Shown piece after piece: positions 1 to 8,376 of a DNA stretch of 64,000 nt; within the stretch, counting starts at the first letter, position 1, and each line of letters opens with the position of its first letter. The stretch lies in contig JAOPKE010000003.1 of assembly GCA_025517465.1 (NCBI GenBank), forward strand, positions 124,001 through 188,000, in the 5' to 3' direction. Under the pieces are notes generated by a model that worked only from the letters and a program-made list of their open reading frames with translations, did no database searches and was not told where the DNA came from. The DNA comes from Halobacteria archaeon HArc-gm2. Lineage in GTDB: Archaea; Halobacteriota; Halobacteria; Halobacteriales; Haloarculaceae. A program made the translations under genes and the position numbers.

Positions 1-339
1 GTCCTGATCGAGGGCGGCGAAGGCCAGCAGCTCAACCGGTTTATCAACGCCTTCGGCCAGGATTCGGACGGGAACCTCTACGTCCTCGCCAGCCGCACGG
101 GGCGGATCACCGGCGACGGCGGCGAGGTGTACCGGCTCGTCCCGGCCGGTGACGGCGACCAGATCAGCCAGCCGGAGATGGAGACGCCGATGCCCGGAGC
201 CGACGATGGCGGTGAAGGTGCAGGCGAGAGTGCGGGCAACGAGACGACGAACGAGTCGGCGGGCACCGAGGCGGGGAACGAGACGACGGCTACCGAGACG
301 ATATCGACCGACCAGACGCGGACGACGGAGGGGATCTAG
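1..339 (+). CDS. C-terminal end of a PQQ-dependent sugar dehydrogenase-like protein (partial)
   Basis: The reading frame is open from the first base, so the start lies off the left edge. The first 45 or so residues include [12 protein letters not shown] and a GGEVYRLVP segment, which resemble the last beta-propeller blade of glucose/sorbosone (PQQ-dependent) dehydrogenases. These are usually secreted in haloarchaea. The last 60 residues are a low-complexity Gly/Asn/Glu/Thr tail with several NET sequons, suited to an extracellular glycosylated protein. No C-terminal sorting motif is seen. It ends with TAG and overlaps the convergent tgtA by 4 bp. The family call rests on the tail only. Confidence 0.55.
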   Translation, partial: VLIEGGEGQQLNRFINAFGQDSDGNLYVLASRTGRITGDGGEVYRLVPAGDGDQISQPEMETPMPGADDGGEGAGESAGNETTNESAGTEAGNETTATETISTDQTRTTEGI

Positions 340-1823
340 CTGGACGAATCGCCGTCCCGTCGCTCGGCGAGGTTCCGAACCTCGACCCGGTCGGGCACCC
401 GGTCCAGCGCCGACGGCGGCCAGCGGTCGTGGCCGAGCGTGAACTCGGCGTCGGGGTTCAGTTCGACGAGTCGGGCGAGCCCGTCGGCCGCCGCCTGGTA
501 GGCCTGCGGTTCGAGCGCCTCCGGCACCTCCGCCGTGAAGGGGTACGTCTCGCTCAACTCCCGAGGATAGGGACCGAACGGCGCGGCGATGCGCCAGTTC
601 TCGTCGAACTCGTCGCCCCGGCTCCCCTCGGTGACGAACACGTCGCCGGAGAGGTCGAACCGGTCGAGGCGACGGTGGTGACGCACGACTTCGGGCCGGC
701 GGGCGCTCTCCGTCGAGAGGTAGAAGAACGTGTCCTTGGAGACGGGATCAGTCTCCTCCAGCTGGTCGGCGTGGTGGAGTAAGGTGCGGTACCCGTCGAG
801 CATGTCCGGGTGGGCGCGGGCGCGCGACTCGACGAGTTCCAGCAGGTCGCCGTCGCGGATGGCCTGCTTGATCGTTCGAATCTCGCCGTAGGTGACGTGG
901 AGGTTGTGGCGGGCGAGCAGTTCCTCCGTCTCCCGGTCGCTCATCTTCCGCAGGGCCTCGGGCGTGTACTCGGCGCAGACCGGGCACTGACACGGGAAGT
1001 ACTCCATGTCGTCGAGGTGCTCGGTTCCTCGGACGGTGAGGTAGCGCCCGTCGCGGGCGTACAGCGCGTAGGCGGCCGAATCGAACAGGTCACAGCCGAG
1101 CGCGACGGCCAGCGCGAACATCATCGGGTGGCCCGCGCCGAAGAGGTGCACAGGCCTATCCTCGCCGAGGCCGCGTTTGCAAGCGGCGACGACGTCGACC
1201 AGGTCGGCGTAGCGGTACTCGTTCATCAGCGGGACGACGGCGCCCAGCGGGAAGACGTCCAGCGAGGTGCCGTCGGCGTGTTCGGCGGCGGCCTCCCGGA
1301 GGTCGGGGTAGGTCGACCCCTGGACCGGCGCCGTGACGAGCATCTCGCCGACGTCGACGGTCTCGGCGAGTTCGAGGCGCTCCTGCGTGGTCTGGAGTTC
1401 CTCCTCGGCCTGCTCGCGCTCGACGTCTGGCGGTGTCGGGATGTCCACCGGCGTCCCGATGTCGCTCCCGATGTCGTGCTGGAACTGCAGAATCTCCTCG
1501 GTGGTGACGGTGATGTCTCCGTACTCGGCGAGCTGGAACGACCCGGAGTCGGTCATGATCGCCCCCGAAAAGTCCAGCAGGTCGTGGAGGCCCTGTTCCA
1601 GCGCTGGCTCGCGCAGGTCGTCGCTTCCGTGGAGGACGTAGCTGTTGGTGATCAGGATCTCGGCACCGAACTCGGATTCGAGGGTCGCCGGCGACACGGT
1701 CTGGACGTGGGGGTTGACGACCGGGAGGAGTGCGGGGGTCTCGACCGTGACGCCGCGACGGGGAACGGTGAGTTCGCCCAGCCGCCCCGCGGCGTCGTAG
1801 TGGCGGACCTCGAAGTGACTCAT
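336..1823 (-). CDS. tgtA: tRNA-guanine(15) transglycosylase, archaeosine pathway
   Basis: The enzyme swaps guanine-15 of the tRNA D-loop for preQ0, the first tRNA step of archaeosine synthesis. The 495-residue protein begins [10 protein letters not shown]. It carries the TGT active-site block TDSGSFQ (Asp92) and the zinc site Cys278-x-Cys280-x2-Cys283 with a His near 306-309. The length fits the haloarchaeal form, in which the C-terminal PUA part is a separate gene (TgtA2/ArcS), not present in this window. It stops with TAG, so TAG is a normal stop codon here. It is convergent with the sugar dehydrogenase tail. Confidence 0.95.
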   Translation of the reverse strand: MSHFEVRHYDAAGRLGELTVPRRGVTVETPALLPVVNPHVQTVSPATLESEFGAEILITNSYVLHGSDDLREPALEQGLHDLLDFSGAIMTDSGSFQLAEYGDITVTTEEILQFQHDIGSDIGTPVDIPTPPDVEREQAEEELQTTQERLELAETVDVGEMLVTAPVQGSTYPDLREAAAEHADGTSLDVFPLGAVVPLMNEYRYADLVDVVAACKRGLGEDRPVHLFGAGHPMMFALAVALGCDLFDSAAYALYARDGRYLTVRGTEHLDDMEYFPCQCPVCAEYTPEALRKMSDRETEELLARHNLHVTYGEIRTIKQAIRDGDLLELVESRARAHPDMLDGYRTLLHHADQLEETDPVSKDTFFYLSTESARRPEVVRHHRRLDRFDLSGDVFVTEGSRGDEFDENWRIAAPFGPYPRELSETYPFTAEVPEALEPQAYQAAADGLARLVELNPDAEFTLGHDRWPPSALDRVPDRVEVRNLAERRDGDSSS

Positions 1824-1886
1824 TGGATAGTTTGGGGGCGAGTGGACGCCTAAGGATTGCGTTCTCTGGGCCGGTTGCGACGTGGC

Positions 1887-1991
1887 TCAGAACTCGGTCC
1901 AGTCGACGACGGGGACGTCGTCGATGCGGTCGAAGTGGTCGACGTTGGCACGGTCGATGTTGTCAAGGACCGACGTATCACAGCGATTCAT
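1887..1991 (-). pseudogene. VapC PIN toxin with most of its middle deleted
   Basis: A 34-residue frame begins MNRCDTSVLDN and ends DDVPVVDWTEF. The first part matches a PIN N-terminus with its first catalytic Asp (CDTSVL). The second matches a PIN C-terminus (NVDHFDRID...VVDW). About 90 residues that normally lie between are missing, apparently by an in-frame internal deletion. It sits 12 bp downstream of vapB on the same strand, where the toxin of a VapBC operon belongs. The second and third acidic residues of the active site are lost, so RNase activity is not expected. It is too short to be found by ordinary gene calling. Confidence 0.7.
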
Positions 1992-2003
1992 CGTCACTCC
2001 GCG

Positions 2004-2204
2004 TTAGCCTTCCCGGCTCAGCTGTCCGATATCGTCCTTCACCGCTTCCTGCGTCTCCGGGTCAAGGACGCTTGCACCCGTGACGTCTGCGAGCTTTCCG
2101 TCGTCATCGAGCCGATCCCTGATGACGTCGCTGAAACTCCGATCCCCCTTCTCGCGTTTCAACGCTCGATAGACGTCGTCGTCGATCTCGATGTGCTTGC
2201 TCAT
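2004..2204 (-). CDS. vapB: VapB-family antitoxin
   Basis: A 66-residue acidic protein starting MSKHIEIDDDVYRALK. It matches the DUF217/VapB type of archaeal antitoxin: a short N-terminal DNA-binding beta strand (HIEIDDDVY), then SFSDVIRDRL, then an acidic tail that would wrap the toxin. An in-frame ATG nine bases upstream (2213) is an alternative start. Its toxin partner downstream is internally deleted, so VapB is now an orphan. It may still repress its own promoter (inference). The AT-rich stretch just upstream (2214-2250) probably holds that promoter. Confidence 0.75.
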   Translation of the reverse strand: MSKHIEIDDDVYRALKREKGDRSFSDVIRDRLDDDGKLADVTGASVLDPETQEAVKDDIGQLSREG

Positions 2205-2275
2205 GATGTGCATATAGTGGTTTTACGCAAAGAGTTTTCAAACGAGTACAGCGCCATCGACTCTCACGGACGTAA

Positions 2276-2542
2276 TCACCCGTACAGGATGTCGTCGATG
2301 TCGTCTTCCTCTGTTTCGACGCCGGAGTCGAACATACCGGACCGGGCGGCTTCCCTCTCCGCTTCGGAGAGCGGGACGGTCGAGGCTCGGAATGAGTTCA
2401 CGACATAGGATTCCGAGGCCTCTTCGACGAGCTGTCCCAGTAGCTCCTCTAGCGTGACGTCCTGCCCCGTTCGCTCTCGGACTACCGCCTGGAGTTCTTC
2501 CAGACGTGACTTCGTGTCCGCATCCACTTCGACCGTCGGCAT
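2276..2542 (-). CDS. Orphan antitoxin of a PIN-toxin pair
   Basis: An 88-residue protein starting MPTVEVDADTKSRLEEL and ending EEDDIDDILYG. This is the pattern of haloarchaeal antitoxins found upstream of PIN toxins: a short N-terminal strand, a middle helical region, and an acidic Gly-terminated tail. The start at 2542 matches that pattern; the frame stays open upstream into the neighbouring repeat, which would add unrelated residues. The toxin that should overlap or follow its 3' end is absent, since the next gene is vapB 60 bp away. Its function without a toxin is unknown. Confidence 0.6.
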   Translation of the reverse strand: MPTVEVDADTKSRLEELQAVVRERTGQDVTLEELLGQLVEEASESYVVNSFRASTVPLSEAEREAARSGMFDSGVETEEDDIDDILYG

Positions 2543-2684
2543 ACGATTCAGTAACGCTTGCTGCTGGATTAATCTACCCTTGGTGACTTCGGTGGCTGAT
2601 GGTTGGTTCGCCATCATTCTGCTCGGTACAGATGAAAGACATAGCGATCTGGGGGTTTTCGGCGATATAGCTGTGAGTGCGAGG

Positions 2685-3173
2685 TTCAACAACTCGAAAG
2701 CCCTCGGCGCGCTGGGGTCGCGCGACCCGCCCTGCGCTCCTCGACTTCGTCTGCGGTGCTTGCGGGGTCGTGCTTCCCCCACCCCGCCTCGCCCTTTCAG
2801 TCCTCCAGGCACTGCATAGCTCGCGCGGCCTCGCTCCGTTCGGCCCGCGCTCGTGATTGACCCCCCACTCCTCCCCAGATTCGGGCCCTCCGGCCCGAAT
2901 CACGCTTCCGGAACGCCCCGCACCCGCCGGGCCGGGAGTGAGTGGCCGAGCAATAGCGAGGCCCTCACGACCTGGGGAAGGGCAGGGCTGCAGTGCGGCC
3001 CTTGGAGGACTGAAAGGACGAGCGTGTTTCCGGGAACCTGGACGACGCAAGCACCGCAGGCGGAGTCCTCGTGAGCGAAGCGAACGAGGGCTCGTCAGAG
3101 CTTGCCTCTGACGGCTGCCGAGGAGCACAGCGAGTCCCGGGACCGGAAACGTGCGAGGGCTTTCTGAGTGTTG
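2685..3173. repeat. Long palindromic element, copy A (complete)
   Basis: About 490 bp built as nested inverted arms around a central hairpin. Outer arm: CGAAAGCCCTCGGC at 2695-2708, answered by GAGGGCTTTCT at 3155-3165. Second arm: CTGCGGTGCTTGCG at 2751-2764, answered at 3046-3059. Third arm: CGCCCTTTCAGTCCTCCAGG at 2790-2809, answered by GGAGGACTGAAAGGACGAG at 3004-3022. The centre, 2878-2901, is a perfect hairpin with a TCC loop followed by CACGCTTCC. Open frames across it differ between copies and look accidental. I cannot name the element. Confidence 0.85.
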
Positions 3174-3265
3174 TCGCGCCAGTCCCTTCCAACGAAAAGT
3201 CGCAGAACCATCCGCTCACTTCACACCATGCAGAACACAGAGAAAACGGCTGCCGTGTGCTCACT

Positions 3266-3790
3266 TCATGTCACGAGCTCACGCAAGTAGTCACGCAGGT
3301 CCTCGATGGGCGTTCGGGGGCAGGCCATCAGCGTGGACATCGTCTCCGAGTCGATGCTCGACCCGGAGACCGTGACAGTGGTCGTTGTGTCGTTGCAGTC
3401 GAACCAGATCGGCGTGACCTCGATGACCTCCGTCTCCTCGCCCTGCTGGAACGTTATCGTATAGCTATCCTCGTAGTCGATGGTGCCGTTCACCCTGGCC
3501 CCGGAACCGAGTTCGAACGTCCGCCGAAAGACGAGCGTGTCGTCGCGTTCGATCCGCAGGTCGACGGTCTCGGACTCGTTCCCCGTGTTGCGGATCACCA
3601 GCTCGATGGGTTCCTCGGCCCTGCCGAGGTTCGAGTCGACGGCGAGGAACTCGACGGTCGTCTGGTTCGTGACCTGCTGTGTCGTCGTCTCGTTGGGGGC
3701 CGGCGTGGTGGGTCCGTCTGCGAGGCCTGCGCTACACCCCGAAAGCAGTGCGGACAGCGCGATCAGCAGGAGGAGGATCCTTTCTTTCAC
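3266..3790 (-). CDS. Secreted lipoprotein, unknown function
   Basis: A 174-residue protein. The GTG at 3790 is chosen because it places KERILLLLIALSALLSGCSAG at the N-terminus, a short signal peptide ending in the lipobox LSGC; an upstream extension would bury it. After the lipid-modified Cys come a Thr/Asn-rich linker with NQT/NET sequons and a beta-rich domain with the pattern EPIELVIRNTGNESETVDL, like the immunoglobulin-fold CARDB-type domains of haloarchaeal lipoproteins. Two Cys residues (FDCND and MACPR) could form a disulfide. It is divergent from the sugar enzyme cluster at 3911. Confidence 0.65.
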   Translation of the reverse strand: MKERILLLLIALSALLSGCSAGLADGPTTPAPNETTTQQVTNQTTVEFLAVDSNLGRAEEPIELVIRNTGNESETVDLRIERDDTLVFRRTFELGSGARVNGTIDYEDSYTITFQQGEETEVIEVTPIWFDCNDTTTTVTVSGSSIDSETMSTLMACPRTPIEDLRDYLRELVT

Positions 3791-3867
3791 ACCGACGGCA
3801 TCGCGACGAAGGCGTATATGCTTCCTGTGAGCGGTCCGTCGCAGAGTCCGAGCGGCCATTCGAGCAG

Positions 3868-3908
3868 AAAATATATATGCGGCCCGTGTTACTCACAATC
3901 TGAGTAAC
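3868..3908 (+). promoter_or_regulatory. TATA box and palindromic operator before the sulfoquinovose synthase gene
   Basis: AAATATATATGC at about 3869-3880 is a strong archaeal TATA box. It is followed by a perfect inverted repeat, GTTACTCA-caatc-TGAGTAAC, at 3888-3908, two bases before the ATG at 3911. Spacing from the TATA box puts the expected transcription start inside the palindrome. A dimeric repressor bound there would block initiation; alternatively the transcript would start within a hairpin. Confidence 0.6.
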
Positions 3909-3910
3909 TA

Positions 3911-5089
3911 ATGACGATCCTCGTAACTGGCGGCGACGGCTACGTCGGGTGGCCCGCCGCACTGCGAATCGCGGACCGGACGGACGACCGAGTGCTGCTC
4001 GTGGACAACTTCGGCCGACGTGAGTGGGTCGAGGAGACGGGCGCGACGAGCGCGACGCCCGTCGCGAGCATCGACGAGCGTCTCGAGGCAGCGCGCGAGG
4101 TTCACGGCCTGGACAACATCTCCTTCGTCGAGGGCGACCTCGTCGAGAAGAGCTTCGTCGACGAACTCCTCCAGGTACACGAACCCGAGACGATCGTCCA
4201 CGCCGCGGCCCAGCCCTCGGCGCCGTACTCCCAGATCAACGGCGAGCGGGCGAACTACACCCAGCACAACAACATGCAGGCGACGCGGAACCTGCTGTGG
4301 GGGCTGGAGGAACACGACCTCACCGACACCCACTTCGTCGAGACGACGACGACGGGCGTCTACGGCGCGCCGGAGTTCCCCATCCCCGAGGGCGGCGCGA
4401 CGATGGAAAATCAGGGCGAGCGCGACGACGTGCCGTTCCCGGCGATGGCCGGATCCTGGTACCACCTCACGAAGTCCCACGACGCGGCCAACATGCGGCT
4501 GGCGCACAAGCAGTTCGACATCCCCGTCTCGGACGTGCGGACGGCCATCGTCTACGGGACCGAAACGGAGGAAACGCGCGAGGACGACCGACTGAAGACG
4601 CGCTTCGACTTCGACTACTACTTTGGCACGGTCACGCACCGCTTCTGCGCCCAGGCCGTCGCCGGCTACCCCGTGACGGTGTACGGCAAAGGTGAACAGC
4701 GCAAGCCCTTCATCTCGCTGGAGGACGCCGTCGAGGGACTCGCCCAGCTCGCCGTCGCCGACCCGGACGACCGCCCGGAGGGCCTCACAGTGTATAACCA
4801 GGTCACGCGCGCGATCAGCATCGTCGAAATCGCCGAGACCATCGCCGACGTCGGGTCGGAGTTCGACCTCGACGTCGACGTCGAGCACTTCGAGAACCCC
4901 CGCGACGAGGACGAGACCCACAAGATGGAGATCGAGGACGACCGCTACGCCGACCTGATCGGCGAGCAGGCCCAGAGCTTCGAGGACGGCGTACAGGACA
5001 TCTTCCGGACGCTCACCCGCTACGCCGACACCATCGAGGCCCACGAGGACCGGTTCCTCCCGGGCGTCCTCGAGGAGTCGGAGGACTGA
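3911..5089 (+). CDS. UDP-sulfoquinovose synthase-like NAD-dependent SDR (SQD1/Agl3 type)
   Basis: The enzyme is expected to turn UDP-glucose plus sulfite into UDP-sulfoquinovose in the cytoplasm. The 392-residue protein has the Rossmann motif GGDGYVGW at 7-14, the family-specific PSAPYS segment near 102-107, a TTTTGVYG strand near 145-152, and the SDR pair Tyr184-x3-Lys188 in YHLTKSHD. GGDGY-GW and the SAPYS loop point to the SQD1 branch and away from GalE. It leads a three-gene run of SDR enzymes (gaps of 6 and 21 bp) and has its own palindromic promoter. The product could feed a sulfated glycan or glycolipid (inference). Confidence 0.75.
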   Translation: MTILVTGGDGYVGWPAALRIADRTDDRVLLVDNFGRREWVEETGATSATPVASIDERLEAAREVHGLDNISFVEGDLVEKSFVDELLQVHEPETIVHAAAQPSAPYSQINGERANYTQHNNMQATRNLLWGLEEHDLTDTHFVETTTTGVYGAPEFPIPEGGATMENQGERDDVPFPAMAGSWYHLTKSHDAANMRLAHKQFDIPVSDVRTAIVYGTETEETREDDRLKTRFDFDYYFGTVTHRFCAQAVAGYPVTVYGKGEQRKPFISLEDAVEGLAQLAVADPDDRPEGLTVYNQVTRAISIVEIAETIADVGSEFDLDVDVEHFENPRDEDETHKMEIEDDRYADLIGEQAQSFEDGVQDIFRTLTRYADTIEAHEDRFLPGVLEESED

Positions 5090-5095
5090 GGCGGG

Positions 5096-6040
5096 ATGGA
5101 CGTCCTGGTCACCGGCGCCTGCGGCTACATCGGGAGCGCGCTCGTCCCGCTGTTGCAGGACGACGAGCGCGTCGACCGCCTCGTGCTGCTGGACAACCTC
5201 TCTGACGGGTCGCCCCGCTCCTTGCTGGGCTCCGTCGGCGACTCCCTGGAGTTCCGCCGCGGCGACGTCCGCGAGTACGGTGACGTCGAGAGCGCGACCC
5301 GGGACGTCGACGCCGTCGTCCACCTCGCGGCCATCACGGGCGCCGCGAGCACCCACGACCGCCGGGAGGAGACGTTCGCGGTGAATTACGACGGCACGGA
5401 GAACGTCCTGACCGCGGCGGGCAAGTTCGGCGTCGACGACGTCGTGCTGGCCTCCTCGTGTAACGTCTACGGCCGCGCGACCAGTACGGACATCGACGAG
5501 ACCACCGACGCCGACCCGATCAACCCCTACGCCGAGACGAAACTCCAGTCCGAGGAACTGCTCGCCGAGTACTGCGAGGAGTTCGGCATGGACGGGACGG
5601 CCCTGCGGATGGCGACCAACTACGGCTACTCGCCGGCGATAAGGTTCAACCTCGTCGTGAACTACTTCGTCTTCCGGGCGCTGACCGGGCGCTCGCTGAC
5701 GGTGTACGGCGACGGCTCGAACTGGCGCCCCTTCGTCCACGTCGAAGACGCCGCCCGCGCGTACGCCCACGCCGCGCTCGAACCCGACCGCTGGGACCAC
5801 CGCGTCTACAACGTCGGGACCAACGACGGCAACTTCCAGATTGCCGACGTCGCCGAGTTGGTCCGCGAGGAAGTGGGGCCGGTCGACGTCACCTACCTGG
5901 AGGACGAACACCCCGGCCCGTCGTACCACGTCAACTTCGACCGACTCGCGGAGACGGGGTTCGAGCCGTCGTGGACGCTCCGCGAGGGCGTTCGCGACCT
6001 GAAACGCCGGTTCGAGAACGGCGCAGCGATCCAGCAGTGA
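5096..6040 (+). CDS. NAD-dependent nucleotide-sugar epimerase/dehydratase (extended SDR)
   Basis: A 314-residue extended short-chain dehydrogenase. The Rossmann motif GACGYIGS lies at 7-14, the Asp ending beta-2 is in LLDNLSDG, VVHLAAITG follows beta-4, and the catalytic set is SSCNVYG then YAETK. YGDGSNWRPFVHVED near 200 is the substrate-loop signature of GalE-like epimerases. It starts 6 bp after the preceding gene and is probably co-transcribed. The exact sugar cannot be told from sequence. Its place between a sulfoquinovose synthase and another SDR suggests one pathway for surface or lipid sugars. Confidence 0.8.
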   Translation: MDVLVTGACGYIGSALVPLLQDDERVDRLVLLDNLSDGSPRSLLGSVGDSLEFRRGDVREYGDVESATRDVDAVVHLAAITGAASTHDRREETFAVNYDGTENVLTAAGKFGVDDVVLASSCNVYGRATSTDIDETTDADPINPYAETKLQSEELLAEYCEEFGMDGTALRMATNYGYSPAIRFNLVVNYFVFRALTGRSLTVYGDGSNWRPFVHVEDAARAYAHAALEPDRWDHRVYNVGTNDGNFQIADVAELVREEVGPVDVTYLEDEHPGPSYHVNFDRLAETGFEPSWTLREGVRDLKRRFENGAAIQQ

Positions 6041-6061
6041 CCGACACACCAGACGATACCA

Positions 6062-7033
6062 ATGACTGACACGCCACACATCGCGATAACCGGTGCCGCG
6101 GGTTACATCGGCAGCCGCGTCGCCAGAGAGATACAGGAGACCCACCCCGACTGGGAACTGACCGCCATCGACAACTTCTACCTCGCCAAGGTCCGCTCCA
6201 TCGGTGACCTGGAAATCGACCACGTCGACATCCGTAACCGGGACCGACTCGAGGCAGCCCTCGACGGCGCCGACGTCGTCCTTCACCTCGCCGCCGTCAG
6301 CGGCGTCGACGACTGCCAGGAGAACCAGGACCTGGCCTACGACGTCAACGTCCAGGGGACCAACAACGTCGCCTGGTTCTGCCGCAAGACCGGCGCCGGC
6401 CTGGTGTTCCCGTTCAGCATGGCCGTCCTCGGCGACCCCGAGGCGTTTCCCATCACCGTCGACCAGCCGCGCGGGCCGATGAACTGGTACGGCCGGACCA
6501 AACTCCTCAGCGAGCGCGCCATCGACACCTTCGCCGATGGGGCGTTCCCCGCCCACCAGTACATGATCTCGAACCTCTACGGCTCCCACGACGTCGACGG
6601 GACCACCGTCTCCAAGGGGACCGTCATCAACTTCTTCGTCTCCCGGGCGAAGGCCGGCGAGGCCCTGACGGTGTACGAGCCGGGGACCCAGTCCCGTAAC
6701 TACGTCCACGTCGTCGACGTCGCCCGCGCGTACGTCCGCAGTTGCGAGCGCCTGCTCGACCAGCTGGCGGCCGGCGAGACGGGCGTCGAGAAGTACGAGG
6801 TCGCCAGCGACGAGGACCCCAGCGTCGAGACGGTGGCCAACCTCGTCGCCGATATCGCCGCCGAGGAGACGGGCGAGCGACCCGAAGTGAAACTCGTCGA
6901 GAATCCGCGGGCCGACGACGAGACGCTGACGGACACCTTCGAGGTGGACACCTCCCGAGCCCGCAACAAGCTTGGCTGGAACGCGGAACGGAACATCGAG
7001 TCGGTCGTCCGGGAAATCTTCGCCGACGAGTAA
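6062..7033 (+). CDS. NAD-dependent nucleotide-sugar epimerase/dehydratase (extended SDR)
   Basis: A 323-residue extended SDR with GAAGYIGS at 10-17, VVLHLAAVSG after beta-4, and a catalytic YGRTK. The Ser/Thr of the usual SS-VYG strand is altered here to FPFSMAVLG. The substrate region TVYEPGTQSRNYVHVVDVA matches the nucleotide-sugar loop of the family. The C-terminal third is unusually acidic. It is the last gene of the three-gene run that starts at 3911 and is followed by a convergent histidine kinase. The substrate is not predictable. Confidence 0.78.
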   Translation: MTDTPHIAITGAAGYIGSRVAREIQETHPDWELTAIDNFYLAKVRSIGDLEIDHVDIRNRDRLEAALDGADVVLHLAAVSGVDDCQENQDLAYDVNVQGTNNVAWFCRKTGAGLVFPFSMAVLGDPEAFPITVDQPRGPMNWYGRTKLLSERAIDTFADGAFPAHQYMISNLYGSHDVDGTTVSKGTVINFFVSRAKAGEALTVYEPGTQSRNYVHVVDVARAYVRSCERLLDQLAAGETGVEKYEVASDEDPSVETVANLVADIAAEETGERPEVKLVENPRADDETLTDTFEVDTSRARNKLGWNAERNIESVVREIFADE

Positions 7034-7061
7034 GCGGAGCCCGCGGCGCTGAGACCACCGC

Positions 7062-8183
7062 TCACCGCGTGATGTCGAACCGGGCGCCGCCCCGGTCGCT
7101 CTCCGTCACGGACACCTCCCACCCGTGAGCATCGGCGATCTGGGAGACGATCGAGAGGCCGTAGCCGGTCCCCTCGTCGGCTGTGGTGTAGCCGCGTTCA
7201 AACACGTTCGCCCGGAGTCCCTCGGGTATCCCGGGCCCGTCGTCCGCAATCCAGAGCCCCGGACGGTCGACTGTGCGGCCGACGCGTACCGTGACCGTCT
7301 CGCCCACCTGCCCGGTGGCGTCCTCCTGAATGTGCGAAGGGGGGCTCGTGGAGCTATGCTCCACGGCGTCTCCGGGAGTATCACGACCGGAGGCTCGTCG
7401 AGCGCCGTGCTCGACGGCGTTCCGGAAGAGGTTCTCGAGCAGTTGCATGAACCTGCTCTCGTCGGCGTCCACCTCCCCCAGGCCGGGGTCGCACTCGAGC
7501 GTCGCCTGGCCCGTGTCCACGTTCTGCCAGGCGGCGCGGACGCAGCGTTCGACGTCGACGAGTTCGGTCTCGCCGATGAGGTGGCCGTCTTTCGAGAGCG
7601 CCAGAATGTCGTCGACGAGGACGTCGATCCGTCGCAGCGATTCGGCGACGCTATCCAATTCCACGACGTCGTGTTCCTCCTGTGCCAGTTTCGTGTATCC
7701 CTGCGCCACCGTGAGCGGGTTCCGGATGTCGTGTGCGAGGATGTCGGCGAACTCGTCGAGGCGCTCCTTCTGGTCGCGGAGCTGTTCCTCACGCCGTCGC
7801 CGTGCGGTGACGTCGCGGATGATGCCCGTGAAGTACTGCTCGCCCCCGTGCTCGTGTTCGCGGAGGCTGATGAGCGTCGGAACCTCGTGGCCGTCTTTGT
7901 GGAGCGCCGGGAGCTCCATTCCGTCCCAGTCGATGTTTCGGTCGCCCGTCTCGACGAACGCCCGGAGCGCCGACGCGTGTACCGGCTGGAGCCGCTCGGG
8001 GATGATCTTCATCTTCGGACTCCCGATCAGTTCCGCCGGCGTATACCCCAGAATGTCCTCGATGGCGGCGTTCGCGTAGACGATTTCGCTGTCCTCGTCT
8101 ATCGTCAACATCCCCTCGGCGGCGTTCTCGGCGAGCGTCCGATAGAAGTCGTCGACGACGTCGTGGGGGATGTCCGGCTCCAT
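7062..8183 (-). CDS. PAS-domain sensor histidine kinase (soluble)
   Basis: A 373-residue cytoplasmic kinase with no membrane segment. A PAS domain fills about 10-125 (DEDSEIVYANAAIEDILGY) with its PAC tail (GIIRDVTARRRRE). The dimerisation H-box is AHDIRNPLTVAQGY with the phospho-His. The ATPase domain has N-box ENLFRNAVEHGA, G1 IADDGPGIPEG and G2 GTGYGLSIV. A Ser/Thr/Pro-rich insert sits between the N and G1 boxes. No receiver gene is adjacent, which is usual for haloarchaeal orphan kinases. The sensed signal is unknown. Confidence 0.85.
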   Translation of the reverse strand: MEPDIPHDVVDDFYRTLAENAAEGMLTIDEDSEIVYANAAIEDILGYTPAELIGSPKMKIIPERLQPVHASALRAFVETGDRNIDWDGMELPALHKDGHEVPTLISLREHEHGGEQYFTGIIRDVTARRRREEQLRDQKERLDEFADILAHDIRNPLTVAQGYTKLAQEEHDVVELDSVAESLRRIDVLVDDILALSKDGHLIGETELVDVERCVRAAWQNVDTGQATLECDPGLGEVDADESRFMQLLENLFRNAVEHGARRASGRDTPGDAVEHSSTSPPSHIQEDATGQVGETVTVRVGRTVDRPGLWIADDGPGIPEGLRANVFERGYTTADEGTGYGLSIVSQIADAHGWEVSVTESDRGGARFDITR

Positions 8184-8376
8184 TCTCTCGTTGTAGACTC
8201 GACGGACTACGATGGGTTAACCCTTCCCGAGAGTTCTCACGTTTTGAAATGGGCGGTGGACTCGTTCGACCCGGGCGTCTACCGCCTTCCCTTCGATGCT
8301 GCCGCTTCGACGCCCTGGAACTGCACGCAGACTACGTAGCCGAAGATTGACACCATTCGGGACTGAACCGGGGGAT

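Noticed and set aside
2574-3264. Several open frames of 70-180 codons across palindromic element copy A
   Set aside because: Equivalent frames in copies B, C and D differ in length and sequence and are Arg/Pro/Ser-rich. The conserved signal is base pairing, not protein.
3908-6709. A 933-codon open frame on the minus strand
   Set aside because: It is the antisense shadow of the three SDR genes; its composition (Val/Asp/Arg/Gly-rich, no domain) is what GC-rich antisense frames give, while the plus strand shows complete Rossmann and YxxxK motifs.
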